Shown piece after piece: positions 26,282 through 37,521 of a DNA stretch of 64,000 nucleotides; position 1 is the stretch's first letter, and each line of letters starts with the position of its first letter. Under the pieces are notes generated by a model. It saw nothing but the letters and a program-made list of their open reading frames with translations. It was not told the origin of the DNA and did no database searches. Origin of the DNA: Viridibacterium silvisoli (GTDB lineage: Bacteria; Pseudomonadota; Gammaproteobacteria; Burkholderiales; Rhodocyclaceae); NCBI RefSeq assembly GCF_036017035.1, contig NZ_JAYXHS010000002.1:930001-994000 (forward strand), in the 5' to 3' direction. A program made the position numbers and the translations under genes.

Positions 26282-27313
26282 TCAGTTGTGCTGTTGCAGA
26301 TTGCGAACTTGCGCCTTGCAGGCGTTGAGGAGTTCCTCGCCGAATCGGGCATGAAAAAGGTCTTCAGCTTCGCGTGAAATGTCGGCATGGCCCTGTTCGA
26401 AGAGCTCCCAGAGCTTGCTCTTGCGCTCCAGCGCGGAAGTCATTTCAGGCAAGGCATGATCTGTCAGGCGCTTTTCAATATCTTGTGGTGTCAGGCCGGC
26501 CAGCACGGAGGCGAGCGCCCGCTGCATCGCGCGGCGCATGATAATGCCCATGTGATGCGGCCGCATGGCGCCCGTGGTTTCCGGCGCAGGAATACCCATG
26601 CCCAGACACAGCGCCGACAGCAGCGCGGCGTAGTTCTCCGTGGGCTTCTCCGGCGTCAGCTCACGTGCATCAAGGAGTATGGCCGGCGTTGCAGCTTCAG
26701 CCGTGTCGACCTCCGGCTGCGGGGTGTGGAGCGGCTCGTAGAGCCCGGCAGTCGCTGCCGGATCGTGTGGTGTTGCGGTCTGCTCTTCCGGATCGTCGAG
26801 ATTGTCGAAGTCGACGTCCATGTCGAAGCTCGTGTCCGGTTCGGCATCTGCGGGTGCAATTTTGGCCGCCGCAAGTATTTCGCCGAGCGATGCACCGGTG
26901 AGTTCGTCCGGGTCCAGCAGGATCGGCGGCACGAGGTCCTGAGACGGCATGGGGTCAACGGCGCGCATGGGCAAGGTGTCGCCGCCATTCTTCGCCGCAG
27001 TACCGATGGCTTTGACGCGTAGCTTGTAGTCGCAGAGTTCGATGATGTCGCCGTCGTACAGGACGCGCGACAAACCCTTGCCGACACGCAGGCTATTGAC
27101 GACAGAGGGGTTTCCGCCCTGATCCACGAGGCTGAATTCACCGTCAGCAAATATGATCTGCGCCTGCACACGTGACAGCACGCGCGTGTCATCGGGCAAG
27201 GTCAGGTTGCAGCTTTCGCGGCCGATGCTGCCACCGTTTTCATCAAACATGTAGGCGAGCGCCGCCGGGGGCGGTGCGCCTTTGTATTGAAGGACGGTAA
27301 TGCGCAGCAACAC
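26282..27313 (-). CDS. tagH: Fha/TagH, FHA-domain T6SS regulator
   Basis: 343 aa from a GTG with GGAG 7 bp upstream. The N-terminal forkhead-associated domain (about 25-100) shows GSIGRESCNLTLPD, RVQAQI and the NSLRVGKG loop. The middle is acidic and Pro/Ala-rich, and the C-terminal roughly 150 residues match the type VI secretion-associated FHA C-terminal domain (MGIIMRRAMQRALASVLAG). Phosphorylated by PpkA, Fha promotes assembly of an active apparatus. It sits between the kinase and phosphatase genes, the expected regulatory trio. Confidence 0.93.
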   Translation of the reverse strand: MLLRITVLQYKGAPPPAALAYMFDENGGSIGRESCNLTLPDDTRVLSRVQAQIIFADGEFSLVDQGGNPSVVNSLRVGKGLSRVLYDGDIIELCDYKLRVKAIGTAAKNGGDTLPMRAVDPMPSQDLVPPILLDPDELTGASLGEILAAAKIAPADAEPDTSFDMDVDFDNLDDPEEQTATPHDPAATAGLYEPLHTPQPEVDTAEAATPAILLDARELTPEKPTENYAALLSALCLGMGIPAPETTGAMRPHHMGIIMRRAMQRALASVLAGLTPQDIEKRLTDHALPEMTSALERKSKLWELFEQGHADISREAEDLFHARFGEELLNACKAQVRNLQQHN

Positions 27314-27409
27314 TCGTGTTCTCCGTAGTCGAAGTAGTCGCGATGGTTGTCGTGCGAGTGGCTGAAGTGGCCGCAGATGCCTCTTGGTTCCGTCTGCGGC
27401 GGGACCAGC

Positions 27410-29368
27410 CTACTTGCCGAGCAAGTTGTCGAGATCCTTGTTGAGACGTTTCATGTATTCGCGCTCGGAGTCCGGCGCTTTCTTGCTTGGGCTTGGCGTG
27501 GCTTGCGGCGTAGCTGGCTTTGGGGCAGGCACCGTCGGTTTGACGACGGGCGCTGGCGCCGCTTCCTTGGTGATGTTTGCCACGCTCAAGGCGAAGTGAT
27601 CAGCACAGCTGGCGGCGGCGCATTGTGGCGTGCCGAACAGGCTTGCCAGGCCATCCGTGGCGAGCTTGGCCTCGAGCACGCCGCGTTCGACTTGCAGGAA
27701 GTCGCCGTCACGTGCAAAAGGCGTTTTCGAAAAGTCGCGTGGCTTTTCGGACGTCATCGCTATGACGCGCCAGGTACCCAAAGGCTCGCGCGCTGCGAAT
27801 TTCGCGCTGTCCTTGCGCGGGATCGCGAAGCTGCCATTGGCCTTGATCGCGTTGTCGGCATCCTTTTCGCTGGGCGTCAGACGATAGATCTTGTCCGTCG
27901 CCTGATCCCACAGGAACAGGTAGAGCAGGCTATCGGCCTTGCTGTAAGCCGTCAGCTTCAGGTCGCTACCCACGGTGATCGTGGCAGGGGTGTCCAGTGT
28001 CGTCGTGAAGCGCGGATCAGCCGCGGCAAGTGCGCCGTCGATGGCCGCCGTCAGACTCGTGAAGCGCGGCACGGGCGCCGGGGTCGCGACCGGAGGCGGC
28101 GGCGCCTTTACCGCTGGCGTGACTTGTGGCGCAGCGATCGTTGCCGGGCTGGGTGACGCCGCTTTTTTCTGTGTGGCGTAGTAGGCCGCACCACCCGCTA
28201 CGGCAGCCACAACGACCGCAGCGCCAATGATCAGAGGCAGCTTGCTGGCTTTGGGTTCGTCCGCGTGATCGGTTGCAGTGGCGGGGACCGGTTTGGCGAC
28301 CGCCTTCGGCGCCGGCTTTGGTGCCGGTTTGGGCGCAGCACTGGGGGCGGCGCTAGGCGCTGCGACTGGTGGCGGGGCTACTGGCCTGGCCGGTGCGTGA
28401 TGAGCGGGGGCTGCTGATGTCGTGGTGAAGCCGATGGCTTCCCGCATGGCGGCGATACTTTGCGGGCGATCTTCTGCCTTGACGTTAAGGCAGCGGTCGA
28501 TGCCTTGCAGGAATTGGTCGCTATAGCGGCCCGCCATTTCGCTGAGCATCAGCGGCTCATAGCTGTCCTGCATCATGCGGCCGACCGCAGGTGGCGGCTT
28601 GCGGTTGAGGATCATGAAGTAGACCACGGCAGCCAGCGCGTAGACGTCGGTCCATGGGCCTTGCTTCATGCCCGGCATTTCCGCGTACTGTTCGATCGGC
28701 GCGTAACCCGGCTTCAAAATCACCGTCAATGCCTGTGTCATGTCGCTGATGACGCGCCGTGCTGCGCCGAAGTCGAGCAGCACAGGACGGTCACCCGCGA
28801 GCAACATGATGTTGTCCGGTGCGATGTCGCGGTGATAGATCTGTTCTTCGTGAATGATCGCCAGTGCATCCATGACCGGCGACAGGATCTTGCGGATCCA
28901 GGCTTCCTCGGGCGCGTCGTCGCGCGCCCGCAGTGCGTCCTGCAACGTCTGACCGCTGTAGAAGGGCATGACCATGTAGGCCGTGCCGTTGGCTTCCCAG
29001 AAGCGGTAGACCTTGACCAGCGCAGCGTGATCGAACTGGGCGAGGATGCGCGCCTCATTGACGAAGCTGCGCAGGCCGATGCCGAAAGTTTCCCGATGGC
29101 GTTCCGAGCGCACTGAAACCGATGCGTCGTGACCACGCGAGGCCAGCGAGGCCGGCATGTATTCCTTGAGTGCCACCTTGCGGTGCAGGGAGTGATCCTG
29201 CGCAAGATAGACGATGCCGAAACCGCCTTCGCCGACCAGGTCGATGATTTCGAATTCGCCCAGCTTGGCGCCGATCGGCAGCGCGTTCTGATGAATCGCT
29301 GACTGTGCTGGCTGGGGAGTGGCAGCGCCGAGAATTACGGTGCTATTGGCGTCGCGTTCTTCAGCCAC
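27410..29368 (-). CDS. ppkA: PpkA-like transmembrane Ser/Thr kinase with DUF4384 sensor domain
   Basis: 652 aa from GTG 29368. Kinase domain about 38-300: GEGGFGIVY, VALKEYM, YHRDIAPDN and LLDFGAARR are all intact. A Pro/Ala/Lys linker (about 310-375) leads to one transmembrane helix (LPLIIGAAVVVAAVAGGAAYY), a second Pro-rich stretch, and a periplasmic DUF4384 domain (LKLTAYSKADSLLYLFLW). That layout suits sensing envelope events and phosphorylating the FHA protein encoded next to it. Its catalytic part is very like the kinase at the left edge, so the locus carries two paralogous kinases for one phosphatase. Confidence 0.93.
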   Translation of the reverse strand: MAEERDANSTVILGAATPQPAQSAIHQNALPIGAKLGEFEIIDLVGEGGFGIVYLAQDHSLHRKVALKEYMPASLASRGHDASVSVRSERHRETFGIGLRSFVNEARILAQFDHAALVKVYRFWEANGTAYMVMPFYSGQTLQDALRARDDAPEEAWIRKILSPVMDALAIIHEEQIYHRDIAPDNIMLLAGDRPVLLDFGAARRVISDMTQALTVILKPGYAPIEQYAEMPGMKQGPWTDVYALAAVVYFMILNRKPPPAVGRMMQDSYEPLMLSEMAGRYSDQFLQGIDRCLNVKAEDRPQSIAAMREAIGFTTTSAAPAHHAPARPVAPPPVAAPSAAPSAAPKPAPKPAPKAVAKPVPATATDHADEPKASKLPLIIGAAVVVAAVAGGAAYYATQKKAASPSPATIAAPQVTPAVKAPPPPVATPAPVPRFTSLTAAIDGALAAADPRFTTTLDTPATITVGSDLKLTAYSKADSLLYLFLWDQATDKIYRLTPSEKDADNAIKANGSFAIPRKDSAKFAAREPLGTWRVIAMTSEKPRDFSKTPFARDGDFLQVERGVLEAKLATDGLASLFGTPQCAAASCADHFALSVANITKEAAPAPVVKPTVPAPKPATPQATPSPSKKAPDSEREYMKRLNKDLDNLLGK

Positions 29369-29531
29369 CGTGTGGTTCCATTCTGGAGGTCATTGTTATT
29401 GTGCAGAGCCCATATCCTGTCATACCGGACTGTAGACGCTCGGGAGGCTTTTCATCAAGCGTGCAACAGGGCACAGGCCGGCGCCGACAGGCTGGCCGGA
29501 AGGTGTGCTGGCCAGGTCTGTCGCTGCGGCG

Positions 29532-31415
29532 TCAGCGCTCGCAAGCGCCCTTGAACCAGTTCTTGATGTCCGTTGCCGGGATGACCTTGCCTGCGTACTT
29601 GTCGATATTTACGTCAAGCGCGCAACCCTGTTGCTGGCAGTTGTAGACCAGTTGTATTTCCAGGGTCTGGGCGCGACAGCCGTACTTCACGCCGATATTC
29701 CTCGCCAGCGCACCGTCGCCCGAGCGTAGCCAGGAATACACATTGCCTGCTTCCAGCTGGGAGTTTGCATCGACCTCGAAAACCGATCCCTTGCCCTTGG
29801 CGTCTTTCTCCGTCGCCATGGTCTGCCATTTGTGGGGGAACAAGGTGTCGTTGAGGACGCCGTTGACCACCGTTGTCGCGCAGTCGGTGCCTTCCTTGCG
29901 CGTGCAATCACGCAGCTCCTTGGCCACCATCGGGATCGCCAGCAGTTTGGCGTGATCTATCGATTTGTCGCCGGCCCGACCTGCTTGTACCTTGCCGGCG
30001 TTGGCTTCCGCTACCGCAGTGGTCTGCTTTGCGACCTTCTCCACCTCGGCGCTTGAGGCTGCAATGGTGGGCGTGAAGAACAGGCGCCCCGAGTCGGTTT
30101 GCTTGTCGTCAGCGAAATCGCCTTCCCAATAGTCACCGTTGGTCCAAGTGTAACGGCCCTGACCGGATTTCTTGCCGCTTTTCCAGCTGCCTGCATACAG
30201 ATCGCCGTTTTTCCAGCGATACAGGCCTTCGCCTTGTGCTTCGCCTTTGACGAACTCGCCCTCGTAGCGATCCTGGGAGGAGGCATAGGTCTTCACGCCT
30301 TTACCCTGCGGCAGGCCATTGCTGATCTGTCCGTCATATTGATCGCCGTTGGCAAAGCGGATACTGCCGCGGCCCTCTGGTTTGTCCGCTACCCAGTCTC
30401 CGGCGTAGCTCTGGCCGCCGACCCAGGCGTACTTGCCTTGTCCGGTCTTGATGCCAGCCTTCCACTGACCGCTGTAGCTGTTGCCGCTTTTCTCCGTGTA
30501 GGTGCCTTCGCCGTCGGGGAGACCCTTGCTGATCTGTCCTTCGTAGCTGTCGCCGTTGGAGAATTGCTTCTTGCCACGGCCATCCGGCACGCCGCTCTTC
30601 ACTTGCCCCTGGTAGCGATCGCCGTTGGCGAAGACCATGCTGCCTTCGCCTTCCGGTGAATCGTCGCGCCAGTCGCCGTTGTAGGACTGGCCGTTGGCCC
30701 ACTTGAACAAGCCCTTGCCGTTGCGCTTGCCGTTTGCCATGTTGCCATCGTAGGAGTTGCCATCGTCCCATTTGATGTGCACTTCACCGCTTGCGGCATA
30801 GCCCTTGCTGCCCGATTCCGCGGTTGCGGCAGTGCCGGCCGGCGCTTGTCCGGCAGGTGGCGGGGCGGTCGCGGCGGGGGGCTCTTCGTTGCGGGCGCTG
30901 GCAATGGCCGGCGGCGCAATGACAACTGTCGCAGGTGCGCTGACGCCGCCTGATGCTGGTGCTGTCTGGGTGGCGTTGCCGTCTGCCGGGATCAATGTGC
31001 CTTCATGCCGGCTGTTCTTGCAGATCTCCGCATAGCGCTTGAAGTCGCTCGACACCTGCACCGTGCAGCCTGGCAGGCAGCGTCCGGCTTTCAGTTCGGC
31101 ACGGAATTCAAAACCGCCGGCTGACTCACCTGAATATATGAGATCGCCTTCGCAGCCCTGCGTCTCATAACGGAAGCTTCCGCACAATTTGTCCTTGAGC
31201 AGGCAGTCGATCGTGATGCGTGCTTTCCAGCCATCGACTTCGACAAAGCGCCCGCTTTCCAGCGCCGCAGCATGCGCTGTATTGAGGAGCAGCAAGCACG
31301 TCGCGCTCAAGGCGAGGAGGGCGCTGACGAGGAAGGCCCGCGAGCGCAGGGACGATGCGGAGCTGAACGAAAATGGTGAGGTATTCAAACTGCGACGACT
31401 CCTGTAAGCGGTCAT
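29532..31415 (-). CDS. Exported MORN-repeat protein
   Basis: 627 aa from ATG 31415 (frame is open to 31475). A Sec signal peptide (LVSALLALSATCLLLLNTAHA) is followed by a Cys-containing domain (about 50-130), a Pro/Ala linker, and then about ten MORN repeats of 21-23 residues (YDGNMANGKRNGKGLFKW, YEGQISKGLPDGEGTY and so on) up to about residue 450. The C-terminal domain has paired cysteines. MORN repeats bind lipids or act as protein scaffolds. It is upstream of ppkA-fha-pppA on the same strand (163-bp gap), and I infer a periplasmic link to the T6SS switch. Its function is unknown. Confidence 0.8.
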   Translation of the reverse strand: MTAYRSRRSLNTSPFSFSSASSLRSRAFLVSALLALSATCLLLLNTAHAAALESGRFVEVDGWKARITIDCLLKDKLCGSFRYETQGCEGDLIYSGESAGGFEFRAELKAGRCLPGCTVQVSSDFKRYAEICKNSRHEGTLIPADGNATQTAPASGGVSAPATVVIAPPAIASARNEEPPAATAPPPAGQAPAGTAATAESGSKGYAASGEVHIKWDDGNSYDGNMANGKRNGKGLFKWANGQSYNGDWRDDSPEGEGSMVFANGDRYQGQVKSGVPDGRGKKQFSNGDSYEGQISKGLPDGEGTYTEKSGNSYSGQWKAGIKTGQGKYAWVGGQSYAGDWVADKPEGRGSIRFANGDQYDGQISNGLPQGKGVKTYASSQDRYEGEFVKGEAQGEGLYRWKNGDLYAGSWKSGKKSGQGRYTWTNGDYWEGDFADDKQTDSGRLFFTPTIAASSAEVEKVAKQTTAVAEANAGKVQAGRAGDKSIDHAKLLAIPMVAKELRDCTRKEGTDCATTVVNGVLNDTLFPHKWQTMATEKDAKGKGSVFEVDANSQLEAGNVYSWLRSGDGALARNIGVKYGCRAQTLEIQLVYNCQQQGCALDVNIDKYAGKVIPATDIKNWFKGACER

Positions 31416-31475
31416 GGCACTAAGTAGAACAGGCAAGTCCGAGCTTGTATTCGGTACGTCAGCTCCGGCGTACAA

Positions 31476-31778
31476 CGTTCTGACGGTAACTTTTGCACTG
31501 AAGCAAGGTCAAGCGCTTTGCGGACAGCGGGTGCTGTAGCGGGAGCATATGGCAAGGTGTCTTGCTGATGCCTCCCCGAGCGCCACACCCGGCAAGGGAG
31601 CTGCCATAATTGCGGCCGGTTTTGCTACGACCCATGCGCCCCTGCGTGCTGCAATGTTTCCTCCAGCACTATCGACCATCTGCTACAGGATCTGAAACCT
31701 GCCGCAGTGCTTGCCCTGTTCCACGAAGCCCAAATTCTACTTTGATTTCAATCTGATTCCGCCTGATATCCGCCGCAC
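31476..31778. promoter_or_regulatory. Divergent intergenic region upstream of parC
   Basis: About 300 bp between the MORN gene and parC. A CATAAT at 31605-31610 could be a -10 for parC, but no good -35 is found 16-18 bp upstream. No small ORF with a ribosome site was seen. Confidence 0.35.
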
Positions 31779-34160
<2,382 letters not shown>

Positions 34161-34187
34161 GCCTTGGTTGGCCATGCCTGGCGATAC

Positions 34188-34234
34188 AAAAACGCCCATC
34201 ATCCCGGCGCCGGGGTGATGGGCGTTTTGTTTCT
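34188..34234 (+). terminator. Rho-independent terminator after parC
   Basis: A 17-bp stem, AAAACGCCCATCATCCC pairing with GGGGTGATGGGCGTTTT (one U-G wobble), closes a short GC loop and ends in GTTTCTT. The flanking A- and T-runs make it usable in both directions, so it can also end the leftward transcript-free side near the amino-acid binding protein gene. Confidence 0.9.
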
Positions 34235-34266
34235 TGCCCTGGCATCTTGGCCGGGCGGCGTGCGAC

Positions 34267-35124
34267 TTACTCGGGGATTGCGCCGAGTACGTAGCTCACT
34301 TGGTTCAAGGGATCCATCGGGCCGATGGTGGCAAACCAGTTCTTGTACAGCGAGATGATTTCTTCGCTGCGATAGAGCTGGGCCAGACCGGTGTTGACGG
34401 CCAGTCGCAGCGAAGTGTCGCCGCGCGGGAGTACGATGGCATAGGGTTCGAGCGAGAGTTCATCGCCCAGCAGGACCAGTGAGCCCGGGTCCTTGGCCTT
34501 GTTGGCGGCACCGAGCAGCAGCAGCTTGTCGCTGGCGAAGGCATCAGCCTTGTCAGCATCGAACAAGGCGAAGGCTTCATCACGCGTCTTGACGGGGAGG
34601 ACTGTTGCAGCGATCTGGCGGCGCTTCATCAATTCATTGACGGCACGTTCGTTGGATGTGCCGGCAATCACCACGACCTTCTTGCCGGCGAGGTCCGACA
34701 GGTTCTTCAGATTGGTCGTGCGCTTGATCAGCAGCCCGGTCGTCTCGACGAAGATGTAGTTGGAGAAGTCGACGACCTTCAGCCGCGACTGCGTGACGCT
34801 GCTGGCACCGCACTCCATGTCAGCACCACCATTGGCCACTGTGTCGAAGCGGTTGTCTGTCGTCACGGGCACCCACTTGATGTTGAGTGCCGAGAGTTTC
34901 AGTTGCTGCTGGATCGAGCCCACCACGCGCTTGCAGATGTCGACCGAATAACCGTCGGGTGACTTGTCCGGGGCCGAGAATGCAAATGGCACTGCGTCCG
35001 TGCGGTAAGCGATGGTGATGACCTTGTCTGCCGCGATCTTCTTCAGGCGGCCGTCCAGGGCCTGCGCCTGGGTAGCCCCGGCAGCAAACAGCAATGTCGT
35101 GGCAATAACAGCGAAACGCAGCAT
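34267..35124 (-). CDS. Amino-acid ABC transporter substrate-binding protein (GltI-like)
   Basis: 285 aa with a Sec signal peptide (VIATTLLFAAGATQAQA) and the family 3 solute-binding fold: ITIAYRTDAVPFAF, DGYSVDICKRVV, GGADMECGASSVTQSR and NYIFVETTGLLI. Closest in character to the glutamate/aspartate binding protein GltI. No permease or ATPase genes are adjacent, so it must use transporter parts coded elsewhere. A GGAGA ribosome site precedes the ATG. Confidence 0.88.
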   Translation of the reverse strand: MLRFAVIATTLLFAAGATQAQALDGRLKKIAADKVITIAYRTDAVPFAFSAPDKSPDGYSVDICKRVVGSIQQQLKLSALNIKWVPVTTDNRFDTVANGGADMECGASSVTQSRLKVVDFSNYIFVETTGLLIKRTTNLKNLSDLAGKKVVVIAGTSNERAVNELMKRRQIAATVLPVKTRDEAFALFDADKADAFASDKLLLLGAANKAKDPGSLVLLGDELSLEPYAIVLPRGDTSLRLAVNTGLAQLYRSEEIISLYKNWFATIGPMDPLNQVSYVLGAIPE

Positions 35125-35230
35125 GGGTATGTCTCCGGGGTGGGGGTCGTGACAGAGTAGCTACTTTTCGTGGCAGCGACAATCTTGCATGCGGGCAGCA
35201 GACCGATGGTCATCGCGCGCCTGGTTGCGA

Positions 35231-36694
35231 CTACAGCAGGGGGCTGGCCATGCGCAAGGCATTCTCGAGCAAACGTCCCCGGAACGAGCGCGCCGCCCAG
35301 GTGGTCGCGTCGAGGCGCCGTGATTGTTCGAGGTAGCTTTGCAGCAGCGCGCGTAACGTCTGTGCAAACTCCGGGTCGTAGATGAACAACGCGATTTCGT
35401 AGTTCAGCCACAAGCTGCGCATGTCGAGATTGACGGTGCCGAACATCGACAAGCTGCCGTCGACGAAGATGCTCTTGGTGTGCAGCAGCCCGCCGTAGAA
35501 CAGGTGGATCTCCACGCCGATGTCGAGCAGGTCGTCGTAGTAGGAGCGGCTGGCGTAGCGGGTGAGGAGTGAGTCGACCTTCTCCGGCACGATGATGATG
35601 ACCTTGACGCCACGAGCCGCTGCACCGCGCAGGGCGAGGATCATGGCATCGTCGGGGACGAGGTAGGGCGTGGTGAGGATGAGTTCGTCCTGCGCGGCAT
35701 TGATCAAGGCGATCAGCATCTGCAGCAGGCCGTCTTCAGACAGGCCGGGGCCGGATGGAATGACCTGGATGTCGGCGGGCCCCTCGGGCGGCTCACGGGG
35801 CTCCTTGATGCTATCGACGAGCTCCTGTGTCGACGCGCCGCTCTCGAGTAACCAGTCGCCGATCAGTGTCGCGCTGAGTGGCACGACAGCCGCGCCCTCG
35901 ACGCGAACCATGGCGTCAATCCATTCACCGACACCGGCTTCAAGTTTGAAGTAGCGCGGGTCAACGAGATTCATGCTGCCGGTCCACGCCAGCTTTGCAT
36001 CGATGATGGCAACCTTGCGATGCATGCGCAGGTCAGTGCGGCCGATAACCGTATGGAATATCCCTGCAGGCAGGGCGGCGCGGAGTTCGACGCCGGCTGC
36101 ACGCAAGCGGCGGGGCTGATCGCTGTTCCACCACTGGCGGGCACCAAGATCATCAATGAGGACGCGGCAGTGCAGGCCGCGTTGCGCAGCGCGAATAACG
36201 GCTTCGAGCACGTCGTCGGCGGCGCCGCCGGGAGCCCAGATATAGAACACCATCAATACGCTGCTTTGCGCCGCATCGATGTCACGGGCAATGGCCAGCA
36301 GGATGGCGTGGGTATCGTGAAAGAGTTGCAGGCGGCTGCCGCGCACCGTCGGGCTGCCGAGCAGCTTGCGCCCGAGCCGGTCCATGGCGCGCACTGCCGG
36401 CGCGTGGCGCGACCAATCCACATGGGTGATGCCACCTTGCAGCGCGGCGCTGGCGATGTTCCGGTATTCGAGGCGCAGCTTGTCCAGGCGGCGCGCGCGT
36501 CGCCGCGTAATGCGCCGTTCGCCGATGAGCAGATACATGATGGCGCCGGCGAAGGGGAAGAGGGCGACGAGCAGCAGCCACGCCATGGCAATGCCGCGCG
36601 CCGGGCGACGCATGATGACGCGCAGCGCGATCGTGATGACGATCAGCACGTGCGTTACTTCGATGATGGTCGGCGTGTCTAGCGACAAGGACAT
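35231..36694 (-). CDS. cls: Cardiolipin synthase (phospholipase D family)
   Basis: 487 aa. Two N-terminal transmembrane helices (THVLIVITIALRVIM and AWLLLVALFPFAGAIMYLL) precede two PLD domains with complete HKD motifs, HRKVAIID and HTKSIFVD, each followed by a Gly/Asn segment (TGSMNL, GTVNLDMRS). The enzyme condenses phosphatidylglycerol (or PG and PE) to cardiolipin at the inner membrane. Length and order match bacterial ClsA. It stands alone between the binding-protein gene and the YkgJ gene. Confidence 0.93.
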   Translation of the reverse strand: MSLSLDTPTIIEVTHVLIVITIALRVIMRRPARGIAMAWLLLVALFPFAGAIMYLLIGERRITRRRARRLDKLRLEYRNIASAALQGGITHVDWSRHAPAVRAMDRLGRKLLGSPTVRGSRLQLFHDTHAILLAIARDIDAAQSSVLMVFYIWAPGGAADDVLEAVIRAAQRGLHCRVLIDDLGARQWWNSDQPRRLRAAGVELRAALPAGIFHTVIGRTDLRMHRKVAIIDAKLAWTGSMNLVDPRYFKLEAGVGEWIDAMVRVEGAAVVPLSATLIGDWLLESGASTQELVDSIKEPREPPEGPADIQVIPSGPGLSEDGLLQMLIALINAAQDELILTTPYLVPDDAMILALRGAAARGVKVIIIVPEKVDSLLTRYASRSYYDDLLDIGVEIHLFYGGLLHTKSIFVDGSLSMFGTVNLDMRSLWLNYEIALFIYDPEFAQTLRALLQSYLEQSRRLDATTWAARSFRGRLLENALRMASPLL

Positions 36695-36768
36695 GCAGCT
36701 ATTGTGGCCGGGAAGTGGTGTCCGTGGGAATGCTTAAGGAATGAGGCCGTGCGTGTCCGGCCCGCTGC

Positions 36769-37101
36769 TCACAGCGGACCACGCAGGAGGTGGATGACGC
36801 GCCCGCTGGCGTCGAGATGGGCGCGCTCCTCGGCACATTCGACACCGCCCATGAGAAAGTCGCGGCAGACACCGGGGCGGCGCTCGTAGATCGTGCACAG
36901 CTGCGTGTCGCGATCCAGGGCGACGCACCAGCCATCGTCGAGACGGCGCATGACCTCACCCCCCCATCTGTCCTGGCGTGTGAGGTGGCGCGGCACGTCG
37001 TCGTCCCCCATGAGGATGACTTCCAGCTGGCAGCAACAGGCCCGACAGGTGTCGCAGGTCAGGCTGGGGTCAGGGCTGTCATCCGGCTCAGGCGTGCTCA
37101 T
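36769..37101 (-). CDS. YkgJ-family cysteine-cluster protein
   Basis: 110 aa with an N-terminal CDTCRACCC cluster (C16, C19, C22-24) and downstream CTIYERRPGVCRDF, the signature of the YkgJ (UPF0153) putative zinc/iron-chelating family. Biochemical function is not established for the family. It begins 9 bp after the thioredoxin stop, so the two are co-transcribed. Confidence 0.85.
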   Translation of the reverse strand: MSTPEPDDSPDPSLTCDTCRACCCQLEVILMGDDDVPRHLTRQDRWGGEVMRRLDDGWCVALDRDTQLCTIYERRPGVCRDFLMGGVECAEERAHLDASGRVIHLLRGPL

Positions 37102-37110
37102 CTCGCACCA

Positions 37111-37485
37111 TTACTCTTTGGCTTCGTCGTTCTCGGCCTCGAGACTGGCACGCACGGTGTCCATGTCGAGCTTGCGGACCTGGTCGATGAGTTGCTCCAG
37201 CGCGCTGGCGGGCAGGGCGCCTGATTCACGGAAGACCATGATCTGGTCGCGCAGGATCATCAGCGTCGGGATGGAGCGGATGTTGAAAGCGCCGCCCAGA
37301 CCGCCCTGTGCTTCGGTGTCGATCTTGCCGAACACGATGTCCTGGTGGCGCTCTGAGGCGGCCTCGAAGGTCGGTGCGAAGCTCTTGCAAGGCCCGCACC
37401 ATTCGGCCCAGAAGTCGAGAATGACGATGGAATTCTGTTCGACAGTGTCGTTGAAATTGTCTTCGGTGATTTCGATGCTGGCCAT
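37111..37485 (-). CDS. Thioredoxin-family protein
   Basis: 124 aa. Thioredoxin fold with WCGPC (C30, C33) in DFWAEWCGPCKSF and the cis-proline in RSIPTLMIL. It lacks a signal peptide, so it is cytoplasmic. The C-terminus carries an extra acidic tail (EAENDEAKE) beyond the usual length of about 108 residues. It lies 36 bp after selO and just before the YkgJ gene, suggesting a redox-linked operon. Confidence 0.93.
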   Translation of the reverse strand: MASIEITEDNFNDTVEQNSIVILDFWAEWCGPCKSFAPTFEAASERHQDIVFGKIDTEAQGGLGGAFNIRSIPTLMILRDQIMVFRESGALPASALEQLIDQVRKLDMDTVRASLEAENDEAKE

Positions 37486-37521
37486 GGCGATCTCGCTTTG
37501 CGGTTTGGGGGAGAGGAATAA

